Source: Anomalospiza imberbis
Lineage: Eukaryota > Chordata > Aves > Passeriformes > Viduidae
Length of the DNA: 64,000 bases
Direction: 5' to 3'
NCBI RefSeq assembly: GCF_031753505.1
Contig: NC_089701.1
Span: forward strand, 540,001 to 604,000
Position 1 is the first letter of the stretch. Each line of letters starts with the position of its first letter. The position numbers were made by a program, and so were the translations under genes. The notes beneath the pieces were generated by a model that saw only the letters and a list, made by a program, of their open reading frames with translations, was not told the DNA's origin and searched no databases. Of the stretch, positions 43,621-56,454 are shown in pieces.

Positions 43621-45840
43621 TGAGAGGCAAGAGTGGATTTTGGGTGGGAGAGGAGGAGCACAGGGAGAGGCAGGGAGAGAGAATTTCTCTGGAACGCAGC
43701 GCCCGGCACAGCCAGGTGATTCATTTCCCAATGACACCATTTTTGTGAGAAACAGGGAAGATCTACAGCATTTTCCTTTTGAACTCAATAGATAGTGGAG
43801 AGGAAGCTGTTTCTCTTTTCTTTGTATTTAATTTTTAACTCCAGGTGTTTGCTGGCTGGTGATACAGCTCCAGGCAGGAATCTGAGTGGCAGGTGGATGC
43901 TCAGCCGGGAGGTGTGAGGATGAGGCTGCAGGGCTGGCCCTGGGATGGCCTCGTGCTGCTCTCAGGTTTCAATTTCAACACTTTTAGTCCTTGTTAACCC
44001 TGGCATTGGAAGACTCAGACCTGGGCTGGAGCAAGCCCACAGGTTGTGCTCTCATCACGTTTGGTATTTTGGTTGTACCTGGGCTAGACTTCAGCAGCCA
44101 CTGCCATCTCCTCCTCCACCACCACCTCTGCTTCCTCTTCTTCCTCTTCTTCCTCTTCTTCCTCTTCTTCCTCTTTCTTCTCCTCCCCAGTGAGTGTCAT
44201 CCCTTGTCCTGCACCTTCACCTGACTCGGGTCAGCAGTCTGGGAGAGGGGGAGCTGTTAAAAGTCCATCAGTCAAGGGGACTTGACTGTGTTCCTCCTGC
44301 AGCTGAGGAAGAGGTGGAGGGAGGAAGAACAGCAGCTCTGGTGGTGTTTTTCCTTTGTCCCACCATCTGTCCCTTCATTAGCCTCCAAGACTTGTCCTCA
44401 ACTCAGTTTGGGAAACTTCCTTCTCATTTCACCTGTTAATATCTCCCCTGTCTCCCCCAGGCAGTCTCTCCCGTACAGTGAACTGGAGAGGTACAAGAGC
44501 TGTTGTGAATTACTCCTTGCAGTCACTCCTGCACTCCATATTCATTGCTGGATTTATTTTCTCTGCAGTGATGTGCTGCTGCAGTAAGCTGCGTGTCCGA
44601 GCTCCGGGGGCTCCTGCCATGGGGTCTGTAGGGTGTCCCATGGGCACACCGAGCCCAGCCCAGCCTCAGCCAGGAGCCTGAGCCTGGCCTGACCCCAGGA
44701 AGATCTGCTTTGTGCCACCTTGGTGGGCAAACTGCTGTGGAACATTGTTTGGTTGGTTTTTTTTAATTTTTAAAAATGCAGTAGAGGTTAACATTCCTTG
44801 TTGTAGTGTCCTGGAGCTTGGCAAAGTCTGAATTGTGAGAACCTGCAGCACTCCTGCTTGCAGCAGTCAGTCAATCCATTCTGGGCTTACTCCTGCTCAC
44901 AGAGAAGCTGAATCTGGCAGAAGAAAGAGTTTAAAATCACTGTTAGCAGTTGTGCAGAACCTAAAAGTTAAAGTGAGTGGGAGAAGAAGTGGTGGCTGCC
45001 TGATATTGGTACTATAACATTTATTTGGGGCAATAAATTGTTTCCTCTCTCTCATCAGTGGTGTCACAGGATCTCTGCTGTGACCTGCCAAACCAGTCTC
45101 TCCTCATTTGTGCCACTCCAGGCTGGGAAAGGAGCTGCTGGAGCAGGGAGGAGCAACCAGAGCAGGGCTCTGGGAGCAGCTGGAACCATGGCTGGGGACG
45201 GGGAGCGTGGTGGGAGCACCAGTCAGCCGCCCCACCCAAACCTCCTCCCTCCCTTCAGTTGCATCTCTTTGGATCAAAAGCATTCTTGCTTTCAGTTCAG
45301 TCCTCAGCACTGCCTGAGCTGTGTCTGTGCCTGGTCCAGGTGTGTGCATTTCCAGCCTTTCCAGGCCAAAGGACCACGGTGCCCGGCAGTTTGCTGGATC
45401 AGCTGAGGAGGGTTTTGTGCTCACAGAAACATCCCCACATTAACTCCTGAACTGCATTCAGACCTGTGCATCCTGCCTACAAGGAGGCTGTAGCTCGAGT
45501 GCTTCAAATTGTGTTCCTTCCTTTCTAGCTTTGTTTTGATTCCCTTTATCCTAACTTTAATTTTATTTAAAATATTATGAGACAATGAGGAAGGGGGCTC
45601 CTTGAGCACCAGGCAGCTTACAACTGAAACCAAGCACAAGTCACTTATTTGAAGCAGGTTTAAACAGCTGTTCCTGGCACTGCAGCATGGATAAATGTTT
45701 AGATTCTTTACAAATATTAGTATAAATCTCCACAGTTTAAATTAGGACCTAAATCTTACAAAGCTGGAAGAGAAGAAGACAGGGCCCTCTAGTCAAATGG
45801 ACTCATTGTTCAGTTAATCCCAGGAGGTATCTGGCTACTG
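43621..45840. other. Non-coding, nothing recognised apart from a TTC-rich run
   Basis: Mixed composition. No CR1 or other repeat family is recognised and no coding exon. A CTCF-like sequence in reverse orientation (45781-45795) is weak. Confidence 0.42.
44129..44190. repeat. Polypyrimidine microsatellite (CTTCCTCTT)n
   Basis: Tandem CTTCCTCTT repeats run into CTTTCTTCTCCTCCCCAG, a long pyrimidine tract ending in CAG at 44190. It is mirror-repeat-like (potential triplex DNA). On the plus strand it looks like a strong 3' splice site, though no exon follows that I can support. Confidence 0.9.
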
Positions 45841-46260
45841 GTGTTTTCTTGGTGCATCTCAGTCTAAGATGAATTTAGCCAATTAATCATCAGTTACAAA
45901 AAATGATTTTTGTTCATATTTTTTTCTGGATCAATAGATTTTATACAAGAATCTTTCTGCTCGTTAGTTGGAGGGCAGCTCCTTGAAACAAATTCTGCCT
46001 GTGATTCTACCTTAAATTCATCAGTAGATATTAAAGCGGTCATTGGTGTAATAAGGGCCAAATTTGCTTCTCATAGATCACAGTGGCCAGTGCTCCTAGG
46101 GTCTAATTATCCCATATTTGGTCAATAAGCCATTAACATACAGCCATGGATGTTAATAACCATTTCATGGAAAAGTCTTGGTAATTTATGAGATCAACAT
46201 TGGTTAGGAAAATTAATAAATATTTCATTGGGTAAGATTTATCCGAGGACGTTTCGGTCT
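45841..46260. promoter_or_regulatory. Strong candidate conserved non-coding element
   Basis: AT-rich complex sequence with CCAATTAATCATCAG (about 45878), ATTAAAGCGGTCATTGG, CACAGTGGCCAGTGC and CATTAACATACAGCCATGG blocks. It ends with a CpG-bearing TATCCGAGGACGTTTCGG. No transposon is recognised. Enhancer-like; inferred. Confidence 0.42.
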
Positions 46261-47130
46261 GAGGGAAGAAGCACTGGGCTGTGAAAAGGGGGCCCAAGCT
46301 CAAATAACAGAAGAAAGATGGGGTAAAGAAAGCCCAAAAGCCAAGCCCATGGTAGCTGGGTTTAACTTGGGCTAATAAAAATTTACTTCAAATCCTATAG
46401 CTAATAAATCCAAAGGGTGTATGAGGGAGTCCAGTAAAACCTGACTTAACATTATGTTAGTGCTATTAACAATATTTATATAGATGTCATTTCAGAGGAG
46501 GGTTAAAGCTGGTGAGTTATGGGCTGGGAGCAGGAGTTGTGTCATGGAGCTGCATGCCTGCGGGCATTCAGGTACCATCACCTGCCCCTTTTGGGGTGAC
46601 AGAAGTTTAAAATTATATGGAAGACAAAGGTGGAAGGCTCAGAACTTCCACTCACTGCAGCCTTCTGTCTCCCAGAGTGCCTTGAAGCTTAATAAACTTC
46701 ATGGAGGAATGTGATTTACCATGTTTGCCAATCTATTCTTCCCTTGATAGTAAATCTATTGCATTTGATTTGGTATACAGCAGTTATAAACATGTGGCAT
46801 TTCTTTCAGCTGTGGTCTTTAGCAGCAATCATGTTTTGCACACTTCTGCAGTCAGAACCCTTTCCAGTGGCTATAAACCTAGTGGAAGCCTGAATTTTAC
46901 CTTGCAGTCACTTCCAAAATGTCAACTATTTTTAACTTCAGACTGCTCTTAAAAATCCAGTTGTAGCCTGTTAGGCTTAAAAGCCAGTTTGTGTCAGGAG
47001 CAGAGAGGGGTGACCTGGCAGGACGGGCAGAGGCGCCGCGGGCTAGCGGCGATGGCGCGTCCAGGGCCAGTGCTGTGCTGGGAGCTCACCTCGTGCTGTG
47101 CCAGCCCCGTGGGACAGGGTGACACCAGTG
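46261..47130. other. Non-coding, nothing recognised
   Basis: AT-rich with GC-rich interruptions (for example 46985-47120, which has a CpG cluster GGCGCCGCGGGCTAGCGGCG near 47031). No gene is recognised. Confidence 0.4.
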
Positions 47131-47390
47131 TCAGGTCTTGATTCAATACAGTGCTTACACAAGTACTGAAACAATAAAAAAACCCTCCATGCTTTTCATT
47201 CTTTGCTTAATTGTGCCCTTAATTACTTTTGCAGTTGAGGGGGTTGAAATCACTGCCTCGTTTGGGTGGGATGCTCTTCTCACTAACAGGGATTTGCACA
47301 CTCAAATGGTGTCGTGTGTTCTTACCAATATAATTAACTTCATTGTTTCTTTCCTGCAAAAAAAAAACGGCTTTGGAGATTAAACCCTGG
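47131..47390. promoter_or_regulatory. Candidate conserved non-coding element
   Basis: AT-rich complex sequence with CTTAATTGTGCCCTTAATTAC (about 47205) and CAATATAATTAACTTC (about 47326), each with homeodomain-type TAATT cores. A 9-A run follows. Inferred. Confidence 0.35.
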
Positions 47391-49299
47391 ACTGCAGTTG
47401 TAGAGCTGCAGGAGCAGCTCTACATGTGAGGAGCATTCCCAAGGGTGTACTGGGACAACCCCCCAGCTCAGGGCACAGCGTGGGCAGAGAGACCCGGGCT
47501 GGGTCTGCTTTGGATGCACCAGGGTATCCAGACATAGTATACCTGGGCTGGTGGCACCCAGGAGAGCTGGGCTGGGGTCACAGTGGTGGCAGCACTTAAA
47601 CTTGGTTGAAAGCAAATGAAATGAGATGCTTCCCTTGCCTCTGCTGAGAACTTCCTGCAAGGGGAACTCCTGGGGGGATGCTGCTCCATCGGAAGGCAGG
47701 TATGCTCACCTGGGGTCACCATACCTTTGTATTCCCAGCTCCTGCCTGCTTTTTCCTCCCGGAGTGTGTCCTGGCTGGAGGAGCTGGCGCTGGGGGATGC
47801 TGCAAACACTTGTAGGCCATTGACGCAATTGTTAATCTATGTTGAATGATTGCGCTATTCCATCCTGCTGCCTCTCTCTGATTAGACTTGTAAATGAAAA
47901 ACCATAAAAGTCAAAAATGAGAAAATAGAGGACAGAATGAGAGAAGGCACTTATCCCCCCCGACGAGTGCCTGAGCACTGCAGGCAACCCCAAAGCTGGG
48001 AGCTGGGTGCTCTCTGCGTGGACGTGGCGCTGATGCAGCTGCTCTGGGTGCTCTCCTGTCCTGGGCAAGGCCTGTCAGTGGCACCCTCTGCTCTCTGGCC
48101 ATCATCTCTGGGTGACAGGGCCAAAGAGGGGAGGGAAAGCAGCCACTGCTGTTTGCACAAGGCGTCTGTGGGGTCCCTCTGATCAAATACAGTCTGGCTT
48201 CAGGTCTTTACTTGCTGATTAAGCTCCACCACCAGGTTTTTCCAACACTCCTTGGCCTTTATGCCCTCAGTGACATGATGTCTATTGCCCCTGCCAAGGC
48301 TCTCTTCAATGCATTAGCTTAGCTAGGGGTAAACTCTGACATCAGGGAAAAAAACCCCACTGACAGTTAATGGAGCCCTGTAGGTCCCTGACCCCTGGGG
48401 ATATGCGCACAGTACCTGGCAAAAAGCACATTCTAATGTCTTGGGGAAAAGGTCAGAGGAGCAGGAGAAAATAGGCTGTTCATATTTTGTGGAATATTTA
48501 TCAGGGCTGCAGGCTCTGGAGCTGCACAAGGGGGTCAGGGTCCCTAACCAGGGCGAGGGTCTCTGGCAGGGGCTCAGCCAGGGCTCCCGGGCACTGCAGC
48601 ACAGGGGGCTGTGCAGCAAATTGCCAGCAGTCAGAGGGCTGCACGTCATTTGCATAATCTGGGAGATCTAATTGTGTCTTTGGGCTTTTAATAAAATGGG
48701 ATTGGTTTTATTTCAGTGGCTGGCTCATAATAAAGGATTCAGCACTCTCCAAAGCAGAATGGATGGTGTGTGCTGCTGCATCCTTCCCTGTCTCCAGCTG
48801 AGACACCAGCTCCGGTGAGCCCTCGTCCCAGAGATCGCGGCTCTGTGGTGCTGGGCAGGGGCCAGGAGCCATTGTCCAGCTGCCCGGGCAGGGTGTGCTG
48901 CAGGATGAGGTTGTCCCTTTGTCAGCCTGAAGAAGACATCGCGTATTTATGCCTTCTAGGTTGTTTCCTCTGAGGTACGTGGAGAGTAGGAAAAAAGGGA
49001 GGAAAGCCGGTGAGTAAAACGATTGAGAAATAGAAGAAGAAAGAAAGAAAGGTGTAAGTAACGTGTCCTGGGGAAAGAAGGAGCAACCAACCTTCAGCTT
49101 CCATTTGCTTGAAGTTTTCTGAGGCTCCTCAAGAGCCAGAGTGCAGTTTGGATCTGAGGCACTCCCGTGAGCCCTAGCAGCACCACAGGGACCCACGTCC
49201 ACACCTGCTCACTCCCCACCTCAGCCCCTCTCAGACTGAGCTCTCCCTGCTGGGACAGCAACCTGGAACTGCTGTACAAGCAGCTTGGCTGGGAAAAAA
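47391..49299. other. Non-coding spacer, no gene
   Basis: Alternating GC-rich and AT-richer sequence with overlapping short frames. No repeat family is recognised. Confidence 0.42.
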
Positions 49300-49710
49300 T
49301 CAATAATCTTTTCAATAAAGCATTTTATCCCTTATATATATTGTCTCTCATAAAGATTTTACACAGACAAAAAGTTCAGAAGTTGGTGTAAAAAATGTTG
49401 GGAAAAAGGTGAAGATACGTAAGTAAATTACAAACTTGAGGCTGTTTGCAGTACCTTGGGAAAGTGGGAGTTATATTGATGAGTTTTTATTGATTTACCA
49501 TCATTCCCAGTGTGGACATTTTCTGGTCTATTATACCACAGTCGCAGCATATTCCCATCGCAGCACTAAAGAGGAAATATGGGCAGCCTGACCTTGGCAA
49601 TATGGAGATAATGAAATACCCTTAATGATCCTTCCAAAAGATTTTACAAGCCAACTTCAGATTCTATCTGCTCTGTGCTATGCTAATTTTTTAGGATGCC
49701 TGGGAAGGAA
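49300..49710. promoter_or_regulatory. Candidate conserved non-coding element
   Basis: AT-rich complex sequence (CAATAAAGCATTTTATCCC, TTTTTATTGATTTACC, ATGGAGATAATG). Inferred from composition. Confidence 0.33.
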
Positions 49711-50169
49711 TACCAGGGGCTTACAGCTTGAATCCTGACCGTGGGCTTTGGGAGTTAAACGTAAGAGGAACAGGTGACCTCACTACCCGACAGACAAAGG
49801 CTGCTGAGAAAGTGCCTGGTGCTTCCAGTGCTCCCCAGCCCTTGTCCCTTGTAGAGGATGGAGGTCCGTGGGGCTGTCCCCAGCTGCGGTGCAAGTTGGC
49901 ACCTTGGTGCCCCCGGTCACCCTGTGCCACCGTGGGACCATCTGTGGGTCACCCTGTGCCACCTGGTCCCTGCCACGTCCCTGCAGCTCTGGAGCAGCGT
50001 GCTCAACACCGGCAAGAGCTGCGGCACTTCAGGGTGACTTTGGGGACAGCTCAAGGAGATTTACCATACATACACCTGCCTGGAATTGTACCTAGCAGGG
50101 ACATAAATAGTAGGTTTCAGTGCTCTGCTTTCCTCCTCTCCCCTCCCCGGCCCAGCTGGCAACACAATT
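49711..50169. other. GC-rich spacer, no gene
   Basis: A 167-codon plus-strand frame crosses it with no recognisable domain. Nothing else is seen. Confidence 0.45.
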
Positions 50170-50730
50170 ACCAGCCCCAAAGTATTATTTTCTTAATAAA
50201 AATGTTATGTGTAAAGCAAAGCCACAAATGAGTCCCAAGCCCATGCAGATCTCAATCACTCCCTTCTTTATTCCCCAATGAGATTGCTAATGACCTTCAC
50301 GCAAACCTTCACCAAATCTTTTTGAAAGGCAAATATTAATTTCCTAGCATGAAAAAAGGAAATAAAAAAGCCTATTTTTCATGGGAACCAGTCTGAAAGA
50401 AAGATATATTTTCCTTCAAAATGCAGGGAGGATTTTTACATTTTGTCACTTGCTTTGCATAGACTTGGTACCACCATTTGTTCACCTCTGAATGTAATCT
50501 CTCCCCATAAAGCTTTGCTCTAAATTCCTCCACTCCCTGTTTGGCTCTGATAGCTCCTGAGCTCTGCCACAGTGGTGCCAGCACTGTGCTCCTGCAGCAC
50601 CTTCCCAACTCCATGGGACGTGACTGAGACAATGCTTTAAATTTTAACAGCTGAACCATTCATTTTTAAAAAGGATACACCAAAGCCATGTAACATTTTA
50701 CAGCAAAATCTGCAAAAGTCATTTATAATA
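50170..50730. promoter_or_regulatory. Strong candidate conserved non-coding element
   Basis: About 550 bp of AT-rich complex sequence with GATTGCTAATGACC (about 50282), GCAAATATTAATTTCC (about 50329) and CCATAAAGCTTTGC (about 50505). Minus-strand frames are open for 95 codons without recognisable domain. Enhancer-like; inferred. Confidence 0.4.
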
Positions 50731-51589
50731 CAAGAATCCTTTGCAGGAAGCTGCATTGTGCCGTGCCACAGCATCCCTGGCATGTGTGTTTCCTGTGCCA
50801 GCAAGCACCGAGGAGTCCATGTGAGAGCAAACACAGCCGGGAGCAGAGCCAGCCCAGGTGGACCCTCTGCACACCCACACTGGGAGGGGGGAGCACAGAC
50901 AGAGCTGATCCAAAATGAGACACGAGTCCTCCGTGCTGGTCAGGCCTCCCTCGGGCACTGAGCGTTGAAGTTTCAGTGCTCTGTGAGGCGCCAGCCCAGG
51001 TTCAGTGTGCTCAGGACGGGTTCGGAGCTGGCCCTTCAGCTGCCACTTCCCTCCAGCACCCAAGGCTTTGGGCTGTGCCCCGCAGCCGCAGCTGACACAA
51101 CGTGTGGCATGAAACACAAAACCATCCCAGCACAAAGGGAGAGCACCCAAACCAGGCTGTGCTCAGTAACTTGAGCTCGATCCACAGCCAGAGCAGCGGT
51201 ACAGAGGCGGCTTCTTCCCTTGCTTTACACCTTACCTTCTTCTTCAGGGATATTCTGTAGCATAAACTTCATTAATCAGTTAAAGGAGTGGCTCGAAGGG
51301 TATTTTCTGGAGGTCATTTGCTGGGGTTGTATTCCATAAGTCTTGTAAACTTTTCTCAGACTGGTCTGTGTAAAATGAGTGAGAAAATTCTGTAAGAACC
51401 AGCATGAACCAAACCCCTGTGCACCCCGAGTTCCCTGGGGTGCCTGGGCAGCAGGGACAGGGGACGCGGGGTGCACAGCCAGGACCGAGCCGCCACCTCC
51501 TCTGCCTCGGTGGCTCCTCAGCCTGTCCCACACAAAGTGAGCAACAGTTTGTCTGCACATACTGGGAGAAAACCAGTTAATATAACAAT
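50731..51589. other. GC-rich spacer, no gene
   Basis: Nothing recognised. The 51240-51400 part is more AT-rich. Confidence 0.42.
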
Positions 51590-51960
51590 AGCACTAAATC
51601 AGGCACAGAACTTCAAGTACAATTCACAGCAAGAAGTTGTTAATACCTTTATTATGGGATAAAATGTATTCATGATATTAAAGACATCACATTTCTGCCC
51701 TGGTGTCACATTTTAGATGTAGCGTAGATAAATGATATATCACTGTAAGAGATCTACAAAAACCATTAGTAACCATGACATTTTGACGTCAGATTTTAAA
51801 AAATTCCTAAGTAATCTTTTTGATTTATGAAATGGTGTCCAGGTTCATCGAGACTGATCTCAGATTTATCACAGCCTGGTTAGAATTATTAATGATTTTC
51901 AATTTGTAAATCCAATGCCAGCATGTCCAAGTGCTCTCAGCAAAATCACAGAGAGCTGAC
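51590..51960. promoter_or_regulatory. Strong candidate conserved element with palindromic CRE
   Basis: AT-rich complex sequence carrying a full CREB/ATF site TGACGTCA at 51784-51791, a GTGTCACATTTTAG block, and TTATTAATGATTTTC (about 51886). CpG-containing CREs are rare in AT-rich, CpG-depleted DNA, which hints at selection. Inferred; no chromatin data. Confidence 0.45.
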
Positions 51961-53570
51961 AGGGAGATTTTGCTCAATCCATAGTTTTCAGCTCTTGCAG
52001 GATTTTGTGGTTAACCCTTTGTGGGCCGGCGCGGGCGCCAGCCCGGCACAAAGCCATTGTTCTGCGGCACAAAGGAGACGCGTCCCGGCCCCGCATGAAT
52101 CACGGCCCGAGTGGCCATGAAACACAGGCGTCAACAGCAGTGAGTGATCTGACTTTTACAGGCTCCTGCTGAAGACCCTTAAAGACTTAAATTATAATGA
52201 GAAGAAAAGCTGATCTAAGCCAAAACAGACAGGCTTGGGTAGTTCTCCCCTACAATTCATCACGGGCGCAGATGAAAGGGAGGCAGGGGTGAAGAAAAAA
52301 GCACCGGCACGTCTGCATCCCTCAGCAGCCAGCGGGAATATCTCTGGAGAAGAAAGCACAGAGAGAAAAAACTCGGGTAAACAGACTCCAGAGCCCCAGC
52401 AGAACATTCACTTCATAATTTATGGGATAATTGTCCCACCACTACAGAGAGGGGTTAGAGGGAGATTTGGATGCTAAGATGTTCTCAGCAGTGTGACGCC
52501 AGCTGCTCCTCCTGGGAGGGGTGAGCAGGCTCTGTGCCACCACACCTGCCCTTTCATGGTGACAGGTGCCACCACACACACCATAGGTGTCACCTATCAG
52601 CCTCTCTGGAACCAACACTGCTTTGTCTTTTAGGATGGTTAAAGGAAACCCACCATGATCCATCCTTAGGCTGCAGACAGCCAAATCATTATTTACTTTT
52701 AAAATTTCTGTGTCCCACTGGCCAGGATTTCCAAGACTTTGTGGTGGCTCGGGGTCTGTGCTGGAGCCCCAAAGCCCCACGTCCCCCAAGAGCAGGCAGG
52801 GCTCTGGCTGCCCTGCTGAGGGCTCCAGCCCATCCTGGGCACAGCGGGGCAGCCACATGGCCAGGGGGCTCGGGTCTGTTCATCACCGGGCTGTGGGCAC
52901 GCTGGGGACTGGGCTGGCTCCTGCTCTGGAATCCACGTGCAGGAGCACAGAGCGGCCGAGCTCGGAGCCTGTGGATCAGCAGGATTTACAGGGGCTGCGC
53001 AGCCTCTGGGTGGATTTTAGCTCCGTGCTGCATGGACATCAGGAAGGCAACATTTCAAGAAGGATAAAATTCCAGTAATCCTCCAGTCCAGCACTGTCAT
53101 AGCTCCTCAGGCTTCCCAGAGCATGCAGGTGCCTGGAGAGAGTTGGTGTCTAGTTTTCTCTCAAGTACTCCACCTTAATTGGGCAGGTAAAACTCTATAA
53201 TTAGGGACCTTAGCTGGGGAGTTTTTCTAATCCATCATATCTGCCCCATTATTCAACTCTATCAAATCCACACATGCAGGGAGAAGCAGGACATTCTTCA
53301 CAACACTGTCAATATTAATGTCTTTCCAATTACAGAGCGTTATAATGGCAACCTGATGAGGAACTGTGACATGTTGCCTGCAACTTCTAACTTTTGATTA
53401 AAGCCTCCTTCAAGCTTCTCCCCTTTAGTCTATGGCACAGGGCTGGCCAGGCACAGGTGAGGAAATGCTGGATGGAGCAGCACAGTGGGTGCTCTTGCAC
53501 CCACCCAGAACAGCTCACCTGTGGCGTGGGTCCAGGGGAACTCCAGCTCTGTACCCGCCCCTTCCACTCT
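51961..53570. other. Non-coding spacer, no gene
   Basis: A CpG-rich bit at 52022-52115 (GGGCCGGCGCGGGCGCC) sits beside AT-rich sequence (52150-52480). Then GC-rich spacer. No gene or repeat family is recognised. Confidence 0.42.
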
Positions 53571-53642
53571 GAATTACAGAACCATAAAGGTTGGAAGAGA
53601 TCTGCAAGATCATCGAGTCCAGCCCTTGCCCGATCACCACCT
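53571..53642 (-). mobile_element. Short CR1 LINE 3' tail, sense on minus strand
   Basis: GAATTACAGAACCATAAAGG, then TTGGAAGAGATCTGCAAGAT and CATCGAGTCCAGCCCTTGCC: the reverse complement of the last 70 bp or so of a CR1. Its wording (ATCGAGTCCA) differs from the other two copies, suggesting a different CR1 subfamily. Very short, so boundaries are approximate. Confidence 0.85.
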
Positions 53643-55499
53643 CGCTCCAGCCTTCTCTCCGGGAGCTGTGGAGTGATAATGGCAGCAGCAGGAGGGCGCA
53701 GCCCTGCAGGGGCCCTGGGAAGCTCTGCAGGCAGAGCCCCGTCAGGTCAGCAGCCCACACTGAGCTGGAACCCCCGGGTCTCAAGGGACAGAGGGGCAGC
53801 CCCCCGGGACCCCCGGCAGCGCTGCAGCTCCAGCCCTGCCCAGCTCTGCTCCCTGGTGACTGCCTGGGCTGTCTGCAGCTGCCAGAGGAGGGGGCGAGCT
53901 GCTGACACCGCAGCTGAAAACCGGGCTTTGTTAAAATATTCTTCTGACAGGTTCATTTTCTGAATTCCTCTGGATTATTTCCAGCATTCCAGTTCCATCA
54001 GAAAAAAACTCTTTCCAGGGGGTGGAGAGAGGCTGTGGGGCATTTCTTCCTTTTCTTCTTATTTAGATGGTGAAAGTTAATCCTTTCAAAGTCTGGAACA
54101 ACCAGAGCTAACTGCGATGGAGTGCATCATTTCACAGTGCTGGGACAGAGCAACATCCTGAGAACCTGGAACCTGCAGGAGAGCCCGTCCAGCACGGGGA
54201 GCGGCCGTGGCTGCAGCTGCACTTGGTTTGTGGGGCAGCGTTGTGTGAGGGGTCCCCTCCTGCGGCAGGACTCACTTCAGCCAGCTGAGTGTCACTCTCT
54301 CGTGGACCTGAGTCCCACCTGGAATGACAGCCTGAGCCAGGAATGCTGGCGACTTCTTAAAATTATGGTGCCTTTCCAGAACAAATGTGATTCTGATGGA
54401 AAACTAACATGACAAGAGGTGCACGCAGTAATGACCCAGTGAGGAGACATGGCTCTCAAGACATCTACAGACCCCAGATTAAATGAAATTTTGACAGAGA
54501 AAAATATGTATTGGCAACATTTCTTGATCCACAATTCAAACAGAAAATTGAAACCATATTTCCGTAAGAATAAGACACTGGAAAGAAGTTCTTAATAAAC
54601 AAAAAGAGACAGGTCATGTAATTCACTCCCTTTTCCTCTTTTCCATTTGTTGGCCAGGAACAATTAAGAGTCAAGGAAAGAAGTTTTTAACTGAAAATTT
54701 GTACATGAGCCTGATAAAATCAACTTGGAAAGAAGTTTCTCAGCTGCAAGGCTGAATATTTATGTCTGGAGATGTAGGGAACATTCCAAAACATTAAATA
54801 ATTTGCAAAACCAAAGCTGCGGGGTTTGGGTTGAAACCCTCTGGTCTGCAGCCTCCTCTCCACCTCACTTTTAAAAACACCATCTGAAGAATCCAGAGGA
54901 GAGGCCTGAGGGAGGCTGCTCTCCTTGTTTGGTCAGGGCCACGTTAAACGTTCCCTCCAGGAAGGGGCCAGTGGCTGCTGGAGCCCTGTTCCCACGCTCA
55001 GGTACCCAGCAGGTCTAACCCACCTGCACGGGCTGACTCGGGTATGGGGTGTTAGGATATCTCTCTTCATTCAAGAGCCACTGCCTTAAGCTCAGAATTT
55101 TTTCCCCTGGATTTTCTGCTCTAATTGTTCCCAGGACACAGAGCTTTGGCATTGCATTCTTTTGTCCAGAAAATTCTCATCCTTTCTCTTTAAGTGAAAA
55201 TTGAAGGAAAACAAGGTAAATAATAAAAAAACAAATTGTGGAAATCTGTAGGATCCCCCAACCCCACAGAAGATAACCTGGAGATGCTCTGGCACATGGA
55301 GAAGCACTTTGCTTCTGCAAAGGTTCACGTCCAGACCCAGAGGAGCAGAGCAGCACCCTGGGGTGTGACCCTCAGCCCCGGTGAGGAGCCCGAGCCCCCT
55401 GGACCCCTCCAGCCCAGGATCAGGTCCAGGAGGGACAGGGGAGCTGTGCTGGTGACGTGCAGAGGGGCAGGCACTGGCCCTCCTGCACAGCAGAGTGAC
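53643..55499. other. Non-coding, nothing recognised
   Basis: GC-rich at 53650-53920, AT-rich at 54480-54800, then mixed. No gene or repeat family is recognised. Confidence 0.42.
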
Positions 55500-55980
55500 A
55501 TGAATTAGCGTGTGACAGTGACAGAAAATGGAAAGGAATGGCCCTGCAAATGCAGTTACAAGAGAAAAGCAAATTGATTTAGTGGACATATGAGTATTTT
55601 TGAGAGAGAAAGCAAGAGAGCTGCCTGACATATTCCAAGATACCCCACGATTGCCTCTCTTAAGGAGATGTCATTCAGATTTCCCTGAACTAGCCTTTAA
55701 ATTAGTTCTATAAATAGATCGAGCACTGGCAGTATTTACAGTGTGAGCATCAGGTGAGAAGCTGCAGTGGCAGCCGCGGCTGCTCCTCTCACCTTGCGCC
55801 TGCCCCGCTGGAGGTTAACTCCGATTTCCATGTTAATGCCGCCTGGATCCCAATGGCTGCCATTTGTCAAATTAACATTCATTTCAACAACCCAAAAGTG
55901 AGAGCTTTTAAACATTAATTCACAACTATGAGCTCTTCTCAGCACATTATTATGTTACTGTGATGAAACAAACTGCCTAT
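55500..55980. promoter_or_regulatory. Candidate conserved non-coding element
   Basis: AT-rich complex sequence with TTTAAATTAGTTC (about 55697), CAAATTAACATTCATTTC (about 55868) and AACATTAATTCACAAC (about 55912), divided by a short CG-bearing stretch at 55770-55850. Inferred. Confidence 0.35.
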
Positions 55981-56454
55981 GGAAAGATATAGATCCTGCT
56001 GGAAATGCTGGCACTGCGGATGGGAGAGGAGCCATTCAGGAGGCAGCACAAGCGCGGGTGAGGGTGGCAGTGCCCACGGCCCGGTGCTGGCAGAGGTGGC
56101 ACAGATGGAGCCAGGAGCCCCCAGACCCACGGCCCTTGGCATCTGCTTGGGCACGGCGCTGCCAAGAGCCGCCGTGGGCAGCTCAGGGCTGCGTGTCCCA
56201 CCCGGATCCCTGTGGGGTGTGGGGCTTTGGAGCCCCCAGCCCGGCTGGGAATGCCAGCTTGCCTCACCCGCCTGCCCTCTCCTCCTGCATGGCATTCCCG
56301 GGAAGAGGTTTGCCAGGAACCCTCTCCCGCTGCTAAGCAAGAGATTATCATCTGAAAGATTTAAATCGGTGCTATTTTGAGTCTGCAATTATTCCAGCTC
56401 TCACCATGACTGATCAGTGTGCTGTCTCTGATTAACAAGACAAATGAGGGGAAG

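Noticed and set aside
45781..45795. Reverse-strand CTCF-like sequence (TGACTAGAGGGCCCT)
   Set aside because: Three mismatches to the core motif, including the leading CC. Too weak to list as a site.
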